A stretch of 64,000 bases of DNA from Ornithodoros turicata (taxonomy: Eukaryota > Arthropoda > Arachnida > Ixodida > Argasidae), in contig NC_088201.1 of assembly GCF_037126465.1 (NCBI RefSeq), positions 137,172,052-137,236,051 on the forward strand, given 5' to 3'. Positions within the stretch are counted from its first letter, which is position 1. The number at the start of each line of letters is the position of its first letter. Positions 56,690 to 64,000 of the stretch are shown here, piece after piece. The notes below the pieces were generated by a model. The model was not told the origin of the DNA, ran no database searches, and was given only the letters and a program-made list of their open reading frames with translations. Made by a program: the position numbers and the translations under genes.

Positions 56690-56845
56690 TGGGTTCGACT
56701 CCTACAGCTGGCTAACCTTTTCAGTGACTTTCATCTTTCATCGTTAATTTCTTAGGCAAATTGAGGCTTTGTATGTATTTGTCCCTTCTATGTTGTTCCA
56801 GCCTCAGAACATTAGTTCTTTCATGTTCATCAGTTGCCGCCTGCG
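56690..56845 (+). repeat. tRNA-derived SINE, head truncated
   Basis: Begins at the B box (GTGGGTTCGACTCCTACAGC), then GGCTAACCTTTTCAGTGACT, TTTGTATGTATTTGTCCC and GTTCCAGCCTCAGAACATTA. It is the same family as 42275-42505 and contains the best preserved tail. Confidence 0.82.
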
Positions 56846-56949
56846 TCGATCCCGTCGTATGAATGTGTGTGTGAGTGAGCAAAAATGTAAGAGTGAAAGG
56901 AGGATGAGTGAGAGAGAGTGGCTGGTTTGTCCCTTCAGATGACGCACTC

Positions 56950-57090
56950 TGGAAGTCGCTGAGAAGGCGTGTTAGCTTAGCTCAATTGGTAGAGCCCTGG
57001 ACCGGCAATCCAGAAGATGTGGGTTCGAGTCCTACAGCTGGCTAACCTTTTCAGTGACTTTCACCTTTCATCGTTATCTTTCATCGCAAA
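56950..57090 (+). repeat. tRNA-derived SINE, head intact
   Basis: From about 56970: GTTAGCTTAGCTCAATTGGT, AGAGCCCTGGACCGGCAATC, CAGAAGATGTGGGTTCGAGT, CCTACAGCTGGCTAACC. This folds as a full tRNA cloverleaf: acceptor GTTAGCT with AGCTGGC, D arm GCTC/GAGC, anticodon stem CTGGA/TCCAG with loop CCGGCAA, T arm GTGGG/CCTAC. The anticodon position is GGC (Ala), but base 33 is C rather than U, so it is a SINE head and not a working tRNA gene. Confidence 0.85.
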
Positions 57091-57775
57091 TTTAACCTGT
57101 TCGTTCGTCGTCTGGCTGCTAAGAGAGGTAAACCACATTGGCTACGCAAAGTAGACATTGGAATTCTCCGCCCGTAGTCGTTAAAAGCAAATCTAACTGC
57201 ATTTTTCTGAATGTTCCCTAGCTTGTTAATTGCTTCCTGTATATGTGGGTCCCAAACGATGTCAGCATACTCTAAAACTGAGCGTACGTATGTTTTATAA
57301 GCAGTTAATTTAGTTGTGGATGATGGATGTTTTAATTACGTCTGAGGAACCAAAGTTTCTTTGATGCCTTCCTGCAAATGTTGTCAATGTGGTGATTCCA
57401 CTTCAAGTTGTGTGACAATGTAACACCTAGGTAATTGTACTGCAATACTCTGCTAATGGACATGTTACTAACGCTGTAATCAAACACCAAAGGTTGCCTT
57501 TTTCGTGTTACCGTCAAAATTGCACACTCCTTCATGTTCAAATTCATCTGCCACGATTCACACCACTCGCTTATGCGAGTTAAACAGTCATTGAGCAAGA
57601 CTTGGTCATCCCTACTACTAACATTACAGTAAATAGTACAATCATCTGCAAACATCGACACTTTACAGGAGAGACATCCAAAGTCGGTCATGAAGATAAA
57701 AACAATAATGGGCCCAGTACTGACCCTTGTGGGACCCCCCACGTGGGGAGGGGCATGTGACTGACTTCTCTTTCT
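57060..57775 (-). pseudogene. LINE reverse transcriptase fragment with active-site box
   Basis: Reading from 57775: TWGVPQGSVLGPLLFL (B-box region), a frame change, then SMFADDCTIYCNVSSRDDQV, whose FADD holds two catalytic Asp, then ISEWCESWQMNLNMKECAIL, YNYLGVTLSHNLKWNHHIDN and, in a further frame, YADIVWDPHIQEAINKLGNI, QKNAVRFAFNDYGRR and LPLLAARRRTNRLN. This is the palm-to-thumb part of a CR1/L2-type RT. The A box is missing because the copy is 5'-truncated at about 57775. Confidence 0.88.
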
Positions 57776-58730
57776 CTTTAATGAGTGGGCTCAGTATCGC
57801 ATATCAACGTCTTTCGTGCAAAGTGCCACTTACTCGCTCCTTCAAGTGTACTATAATAAAATCAGGGCGCCCACATTGCACATATCTCTTGATGCACAAG
57901 GCATAATGTTTTGTATCGTTTGTCTTTTTAGAAAGCAATGATCTTCACCATTACACAATTGTTTTATTGTGAACCCACTTGTTTACTCAATTTTCTTTGC
58001 TACCGTGAAAAGGAAGTGGAGAGATTCTGCGCTGGAGGCAGGATGTGTTACGCAGTTGCTGAACCTTTCGTGAAGGTGAGTGTGTGTTGGATTCTTGTAG
58101 ACGCAAAATGTGTGTTTTGGAAGCGGTGTTTCTTTTTTGTTGTTGTTTATTTTGCGGTGGTGGTCTTGGAGCGGTTTGGAATAGTGTGGTTTGGAAGCTT
58201 TCGGGAAAGAAATACTACCCATCGGCCCAGTATAAAATTCCCATTGTTCCCAAGGCAATTGTATACTCGTTAGTTGCCCGGAACAGGCTACCAGCATCTA
58301 CATTATCGCAAAATGCTTGGTACGTTGCAAAGAATCAAATCGTCTAGACTGATCCAGAGCTGTGGAACCACCACCTTCATATTCATAGCTTCTAAGAGGT
58401 GATTCCAAACTAGATTATCGTAAGCTGTTACGCTATTCTAATTTGTCTGAATCGAGAACACGATACAGCCGTCATCTTCATTTGCCCACACCCCATGTTA
58501 GGGAAATTTTTGTTAGGAGTAGCAGAACAAGTCCGGAGACCAGTTCAATTTCTCCTCTTTTTTTTTCCTTACAAACAAACAAATAGAACAATGGAGATGT
58601 TAACTAAATACCACGGTCAAAGAAGGCGACTGCTTCGACGCCGGTGCTGCGGGCACGACAGAGAAACTGGCGGTGATGCCAGAAGTGGGCGACCTTGGCT
58701 AATGGTTGGCTATCTTGGTGCAACCTACAC
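57776..58730. other. Unassigned DNA
   Basis: No gene or repeat ends recognised. Several overlapping short frames (57938-58347) lie in a T/G-rich stretch and look like chance. Confidence 0.45.
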
Positions 58731-58732
58731 TT

Positions 58733-59197
58733 TGACAAATGAACTTCACCGCATAGCACACTCCTAGTCAACCATCTTCTTGAATGATATCGTTATCTGC
58801 CCTGATTTGTTGAAAAAGGGAGGCGTACGCCTTTTTTGTGACACTTATACTGTTCATAATTGAACCTCTGTATGCAATAAGGGGATAAGTCGACTTATCC
58901 TCTTTTTACTATTTTTGTTGCAATGACATCGACATATCAGTATGCACCTGCCAATGAAAACTTAGGACCTTATTGCGATTTGTTGGCCCGCTACAGCATG
59001 GTAAAAAACGGGAAATGCATGCGTGTCAATGGGACGGACAATCATATCAGGCCCCTTTTCTCATTTTGGGATTTTTCGACTTATCCCCTTATCGCATACA
59101 GAGGTTCAATTGTTACAAAAAAGGCGTACGCCTCCCTTTTTCAACAAATCAGGGCAGATAACGATATCATTCGAGATGATGGTTGGGTGCATGCAAT
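58733..59197. mobile_element. Hairpin MITE, copy 4 (expanded loop)
   Basis: The left arm (GAACTTCACCGCATAGCACA, ATGATATCGTTATCTGCCCT, GGAGGCGTACGCCTTTTTTG) pairs with a right arm (AAAAAAGGCGTACGCCTCCC, GGGCAGATAACGATATCATT). The loop has grown by a second inverted pair: GAACCTCTGTATGCAATAAG plus GGGATAAGTCGA near 58862, and its inverse near 59078-59107, around a ~180-bp unique centre. It is non-coding. Confidence 0.8.
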
Positions 59198-59470
59198 ATG
59201 GCAAAAACAGTCGAGCCAACAATAACAACTTTACTTTAAGATGATGAATGGGGAGTATCATCGCCTGAGGAGATACTCCACCCTATTGCTGGTGGTGATG
59301 TGGGGCATGAAATAATGGAAATTCGATTGTGTCCAGATAGCCGAGCCCTTCTCCAGTGAGAATCAGACTTTTCAAGAATCTCTTCATGAACCCTTTAACT
59401 ATCCTATATTTCCGCTCAGAGCTGAATCAGCGAGACAAACATCGGTGGTGCAACTACAGATGTTGCAATC
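59198..59470. other. Unassigned short gap
   Basis: Nothing recognised in this stretch. Confidence 0.5.
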
Positions 59471-59765
59471 AACCAGCGGTATGACCGAGTGGGTTAAGGC
59501 ATCCCGCTCGTTGGCGGTAGTCAGGGTCGTGCGGAAGGCTGGGAGGTGGTGGGTTCGAACCTTACCACCGGCTGGGGTGTCTGATGTCTTCCCTGGGTTT
59601 TCTGAAGACATTCCAGACGAATGACGGCACAGTTCCCCTTGGAGTCGGCCCAGGACGCATACTAACTCCCCTATCGCCCACTCTTTCCTGCTGTCCTCTC
59701 TCCATCTGTCCACATCTGCACATCGCTCATAGTCACCATTGCTTCGCGGCGCGAACACACACGTG
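59471..59765 (+). repeat. tRNA-derived SINE (Ser/Leu-like head)
   Basis: The head CAGCGGTATGACCGAGTGGG then TTAAGGCATCCCGCTCGTTG has the A box of a class II (Ser/Leu-like) tRNA, and GTGGTGGGTTCGAACCTTAC is the B box. The body is TGATGTCTTCCCTGGGTTTT, GACGGCACAGTTCCCCTTGG and AGTCGGCCCAGGACGCATAC. It is the only copy with head and tail in this window; the other two (40165, 52560) are tails only. Confidence 0.85.
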
Positions 59766-60955
59766 TTGTCATCATGCCTTCCAGAGTAGGTGAGGTGACT
59801 GTGCGAAAATTTTCCTAAATGCCGTTTATTGCCACCGCTGCCGCCGTTTTAGATTAGTGTTAGTATCCAACAGTAATGTGCTTGGTACGTTCTGACCGCA
59901 AGAGTCAGCAGACCATAAGTTTGTCAGCCAATCCGAGGCGGCTGCCCCATTAGGCCCCGTCACGGCTCTCGCAGAGCGCTTGGTGTTCAGGCCTGCGTCA
60001 AATGGGCAAAAACATACATCAAAACAGAGAACACAAACAATCGCACTCAAGTATATACACATCCCGCCAGTTCACCTTTCTTTCGCACAACCTCCGAGTT
60101 AACTGCCGCAATGTCTGCTTATTGACAATGGCAAGCACTAATGCACTGGTTACTTTGGGAGCACAAGGGTCAATACACCAGCATTATGTCAGCCGTCCCC
60201 ATCACGACCACCTCACAGGGAACTTATAGTTCCAGACTTGGTAAAAAAAACAAAAACACTTACATCACAAACAAAGGACACACGCAGTCACTCTCACATG
60301 CATACATCCATTAGCATAAAGCAACACTTGCATGTCACCTTAGCCTACGATTCGAAATACGCGTATTACCATTCTTTCGCCTCAAGTACATGCGATCTCG
60401 CATGTAAATTATGTGTATTGTCATCAAGCAGGGAACCTACCTATGGAGGTACACCCCTTTACATGTTCTCCACCTCCCGCAGAGAGGCACCGACTTCGGC
60501 TGATGTTTGGTGAGTGACGCCACCACGGACCCCAGCCCCTATCTCAAGGTGTTATTCGTACCAGGCGGAAGGGATGAAAGGTGAAGGGTAAAACCTTCAA
60601 CGGTGGCGGCAGGGGTCTTGGTCATGCCTCCGCCGATGGGTTATCATGATTCCGGGACCTTCCCATGTGTATAGGTATGAAGCATGTGTGACGATATTCG
60701 AATGCCTAGTTACCTAACAGTTTATTAAATAAATAAATAATTGATAATTCAGGGTTTACGTCGCGAGACAACTGAGATCACCTAACAGTTTATGTATAAA
60801 GATTCTTTCAACTCTTTGACCGGGGGCGTTTACCGCCCTCGACCGATATTGCAATAGTGACGTTCAACGTCTTTCAGGGCAAATATGTTGTCAATAGCCG
60901 TGTGACTCCAGAGAAAGAAGAAACTGCGCCACTCTGGGAAAATGCCACCATTCTT
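59766..60955. other. Unassigned DNA upstream of Jockey-like LINE
   Basis: No gene recognised. 60722-60790 (AAATAAATAAATAATTGATA then GGGTTTACGTCGCGAGACAA) looks like a SINE tail in inverse orientation. 60480-60700 could be LINE 5' UTR but has no diagnostic motif. Confidence 0.4.
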
Positions 60956-60957
60956 TC

Positions 60958-61640
60958 TTTAGAAGGCAGTGGCAAATCTGTCAAAAAATGTAACAGAAAT
61001 TAAGTGGCTTAGATCAGCTAACTTGCTGCTTAAGTGCACCTCTGAGGCTGATTGCGAGCGAATACTAAACGCCAAATAAATTATCGGAACAAAAATATCA
61101 GCAAGTTTGCACAAGACCCTCAACACTTGCCGTAGTGTGGTGTAGCTACCTGAACTGATTGATGTTCCACCAGAGGAAATTCTGCAAAAAGTTGAAAGAT
61201 CAGCAAGTGATAGACATAAGGAGAAACAATAAATACATATTACCACACATAACATAGTTCTGACATTTGACTGTCCAACTCTACTTGAAAGACTGAAGGT
61301 GGGGTATCTGACAGCGGAAGTGCGGCTATATATTCCCAACCCACTCAGGTGCTTTAAGTGCAACCTTAAGTGCTTAATGAGTACCCTTCAGATGCATGTA
61401 GAGGGTCTGCGTGCTGCGCCCGCTGCGGCAAACAAGGTCATGACTCTAAACAGTGCGAAGGGCCTGATCACTGCGTAAATTGTGCAGGAGGTCACCCTTC
61501 GCACTCTAGGTCTTGCCCAAGGTGGAAATTCAAGGAAGAGGTGATGCATATTAAAGTAACAGAGAAGCTGAGCTACCCAGAAGCCCGGAAGAAGGTTTCT
61601 CCTTTACCTTTCAGAAATATTTTGCAGCTGAGGTCAAAGA
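60958..61640 (+). pseudogene. LINE ORF1 gag-like protein with CCHC zinc knuckles
   Basis: ORF1 proteins bind element RNA. Pieces in order: NLSKNVTEIKWLRSANLLLK then CTSEADCERILNAK (RRM-like region, from about 60966), SLHKTLNTCRSVV, LIDVPPEEILQKVE, LTFDCPTLLERLKVGYLTAE, VRLYIPNPLRCFKCN (the lead-in and first knuckle, about 61320), then after a frame change CARCGKQGHDSKQC, a CX2CX4HX4C knuckle, and CVNCAGGHPSHSRSC, the CX2CX3HX6C knuckle (61412-61515), and KVTEKLSYPEARKKV. At least three frame changes or stops are needed to read it. Confidence 0.88.
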
Positions 61641-62102
61641 AAAACCACGAATGGTCCATTGGTCAACACAAACATAAATGGAACACTTACCATCTTCTCA
61701 GACATCAGCTCCTCCTGCCAGCAGTGCCTGCAGTTTCTCAAACCTCTTCGGTGGCGTCTTCTTCACAGGCGCCACCTTCGTGATAAGTAACCTTGTTGCC
61801 TAGCTCCAGGGACTGTGATGACGACATGAGCTCTCTAGGCTCGTTCACAAGCGCGAGCCCCAAGCTCCAAAGGAAAACCAGAAGCAACTTTTCGTTAAGC
61901 AATATTTCTCTCCCTGACATATCACCGAAAGAATTGGCGGCTGTTTGGAAAAAAAAAGTTCCGAATCAGCAAATAACAGGCCGGTAGAGGAAATAAATTC
62001 TTGTTTGAGCAGCCCCAAACAAACAGATAATGAAGTGTAGTTTTCCTAGCTGGCAGAAGTTTATTGTGCACATTAATAGTTATCGTTAGTACTGTTATAA
62101 TT

Positions 62103-63538
62103 ATGACTGGGAAGATCCTTGAATGGAACTACCGTGGGCTACTTTCGAATTTAGATGTCAATTATCTTTACGACAAGTACAGTGCAGCTTGTTTCTGTCT
62201 TCAACAAACAGACTTAAACATACATACACCAAATCCAATGCGCAGACATACCATTTTCGAAAAGATCTATCTGACACATCCCGATCATCTGGAGGTGTAG
62301 CGATCGTAACACGACGTTTTTTTTTTTCAACCAGAGAAGTTAACCTAATTAAAAACTTGGAGGCTGTGCAGTAGTGTCTTAGCAAAATTGTAACGATCTG
62401 TTTAGTTTATCTGCCACCATCAGAAACCATCTCACGAAAGGACGCAGAAGATTCATGCACCTAGCTTCCAAGTCCATTTATTCTTGCAGGTGACTCTAAT
62501 GCCCATAACCCACTTTGGGGCAGTACCAGAACAGACAGAAGAGTAAAAATGATAGAGAGACTTCTGTTGATGTCTTCAATCTGTCTCATGAACACTAGGA
62601 ACCCCACATACGTACATTCATCTACTCAGTCATTCTCATCCTTAGATCTATCCTTTTGCAGTCCATCTGTGCTACAGGATGTAGAATGGTCTGTAGAGGA
62701 AAACACATTGGGGAGTGACCACTTTCCAGTGGTGTTAACATATAAACGTGACGTCACTAGCTTAACGACACGTCCTCAAAAGTGGAAGCTTGAACACGCC
62801 GACTGGAAGCAGTTCTCAGAAAAGCGTGACTTATCTCTGATTCCTTTTGATAGAATGACGATTGACGACTCTAACGACCTTGTCACCAACGTAATCCTTG
62901 AGGCAGCAGAACAATCCGTACCACAAACATCCGGTAAGCTGCCAAGGCGACCTAAGCCTTGGTGGAACGACAACTGTGAGGAAACTCGAAAACTCCAAAA
63001 TCGTGCATGGGGTACATATCGGAGATATCCCACCACACAAAATCTGTTAGCCTTTAAAAAGGCCAGAGCGAAGTCAAGGCGGACAAGGACACAAGCTAAA
63101 CGATCCTCTTGGCAGAACTTTGTAATTTCTCTATCTTCTAATATCCCATTTAAAGTGGTTTGGGACAGGCTTCGCAAAATCACAGGCGAAAATATCAGTC
63201 GCCCTGTCCCTCTTTTACATGTAAATGGAAAAACACATGACAGCCTGGAGGAACAGGCTAATGCCCTCGGACATCACTTCCAAAGCATGTCCAGTTCTTC
63301 CCACTATAATAGCGAATTCCTTAAACTTAAACACATGGCTGAAAAACAAAAAAAAAATCCACTGTATGGGGGTGATGCTTACGCATATAATCAGCCCTTC
63401 ACCATGTTAGAAATTTCACGCTCCTTACTGTCTGCAAAAGCAACTGCTCCAGGTCGAGACCGGAACTGGACTACCTGTTTGAGGTGCCCAAATCATGCTT
63501 GCTTGAATTATTCAATCATGTTTGGGCACAAGGAGTAG
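62103..63538 (+). pseudogene. LINE ORF2 endonuclease and linker
   Basis: ATG at 62103 opens MTGKILEWNYRGLLSNLDVN (the WN(C)RGL motif with catalytic Asn) and CLQQTDLNIHT, where the usual catalytic Glu of LQET is Gln. Frame breaks follow near 62280-62500. The EN resumes with LAGDSNAHNPLWGSTRT, a fine GDxNAHxxxWG motif, and TLGSDHFPVVLTY with the catalytic His. The linker up to 63440 (KPWWNDNCEETRKLQNRAWG) is typical of Jockey ORF2 between EN and RT. The frame ends at 63538 because of a frame slip near 63450-63500. Confidence 0.88.
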
Positions 63539-64000
63539 TACCTGCACGATGGAAAATTGCCACCATAATTCCCCTTTTGAAACCAGGAAAGGAATCATCG
63601 AATCCCTCAAGTTACCGGCATATTGCTCTTACGAGTTTCAGTAGCAAGACGTTTGAGCGAATGGTCGGTAACCGTCTCATTCATATGCTGGAACAGGACA
63701 ATTTAATATGTCGATTGGAGTGTGGTTTTCGAGCGGGGCTCTCCACAACTGATCCCCTCGTTCGTTTAGAAACGGTTATCCGGGAAGCTTTCGTTAGAAG
63801 GCAACACTGTTTATCCGTATTCTTTGATTTAGAGAAGGCTTATGACACTGCTTGGCGTAGCGGTATTCTACAAGATTTATATTCCTTCGGCATTAGAGGT
63901 CGTCTTCTTAAATGCATCCCTCAGTTCCTTGAAAATCGAACATCTACCGCCGTATTCTTGAACGAGCCTCGACTCGAAACTCGACTCGAGCTGCTCCTCG
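63505..64000 (+). pseudogene. LINE ORF2 reverse transcriptase, first part
   Basis: Frame reads LLELFNHVWAQGVVPARWKI, ATIIPLLKPGKESSNPSSYR, HIALTSFSSKTFERMVGNRL, CGFRAGLSTTDPLVRLE and VFFDLEKAYDTAWRSGILQD, the RT A box with the first catalytic Asp near 63825. It then reads LYSFGIRGRLLKCIPQFLEN. The B box and YADD lie beyond the window end. This is the RT fingers and part of the palm. Confidence 0.9.

Larger units (their letters stand above)
54845..57775 (-). mobile_element. CR1/L2-like LINE, interrupted by foldback element and SINEs
   Basis: The RT piece is at 57060-57775 and the C-terminus plus 3' end at 54845-55085. Between them lie the foldback element 55098-56576 and two SINE copies. The 3' end carries the T/A-rich tail (complement of TTTTATTTATTATTTATTTT at 54840) preceded by the complement of GCCCCCTGTTGGGGGCC. 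The pieces are in the order expected of one element, with about 40 residues of the middle region not found. Confidence 0.82.
60958..64000 (+). mobile_element. Jockey-like LINE, incomplete at window end
   Basis: Contains an ORF1 gag-like pseudogene with CCHC zinc knuckles and an ORF2 pseudogene with APE endonuclease and reverse transcriptase, in the order of Jockey-clade non-LTR elements. It runs off the window before the RT B and C boxes. Multiple frame changes show it is dead. The last ~35 bp (repeated CGACTCGA) no longer look like RT and may be another repeat's start. Confidence 0.9.

Noticed and set aside
56970..57043. Functional tRNA-Ala gene
   Set aside because: The same unit with attached tail occurs three times, and the anticodon loop lacks U33, so it is a SINE head.

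Overview
This window looks like repeat-dense, intergenic chromosomal DNA of an arthropod, most likely a tick. The inference rests on the mix of element families: I/Jockey-type and CR1/L2-type LINEs, a Penelope-like element with a GIY-YIG domain, PIF/Harbinger, mariner, TTAA-target elements, and several tRNA-headed SINE families whose tails I associate with tick genomes. I recognise no intact host gene. Every protein-coding stretch I can name is a broken transposable-element gene. 

Layout. 1-4.6 kb: unassigned DNA with one hairpin MITE. 4.6-8.2 kb: 5'-truncated LINE on the minus strand (endonuclease, reverse transcriptase, RNase H). 8.2-16.9 kb: a second hairpin MITE, a PIF/Harbinger transposase pseudogene (10.3-11.5 kb), a TIR element with an 8-9 bp target duplication (11.87-13.57 kb), a Penelope-like element (14.5-15.65 kb) and a Myb/SANT-like pseudogene. 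16.9-49.3 kb: one nested structure, described below. 49.3-60.9 kb: SINEs, a TTA-flanked 1.0 kb TIR element (53.8-54.8 kb), a CR1/L2-like LINE interrupted by a foldback element and SINEs (54.8-57.8 kb), and a fourth hairpin MITE. 60.96 kb to the end: a Jockey-like LINE on the plus strand that runs off the window. 

The main result is the nesting. A single mariner (minus strand) starts at 49313, breaks at about 48467, and resumes 31 kb away at 17317, ending at 16908. Both outer TIRs have their TA, the halves rejoin in frame at an Arg-Pro-Gly codon run, and the summed length is about 1.25 kb. The interrupting DNA (17318-48466) is flanked by a 9-bp duplication (GGCCTGGCC / GGCCCGGCC) and has matching terminal inverted repeats about 0.55-0.63 kb long, so it is itself a transposon, best fitted by a Mutator-like or related 8-10 bp TSD group. 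Into it went a 1.4 kb TA-flanked element (17942-19334), a 5.4 kb TTAA-flanked element (39684-45052), and a TTAA-flanked MITE (19552-34282). That MITE was in turn split by a 14,109-bp near-perfect palindrome (19815-33923) flanked by the 6-bp duplication CATGCG and ending 5'-AG...CT-3'. A 6-bp TSD with AG/CT ends is the Polinton/Maverick signature, yet this element has no recognisable gene. It is essentially two 7-kb inverted arms, built from degenerate ~0.8 kb subrepeats, around a 137-bp GC-rich spacer. 

The insertion order can be read directly: mariner first, then the 31-kb element (about 9.6 kb before later insertions), then the TTAA MITE, then the palindrome. The arms differ only at scattered sites, so the palindrome is either young or homogenised by conversion. 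A hairpin or assembly artefact is the main alternative; the precise TSD and unique spacer argue against it.
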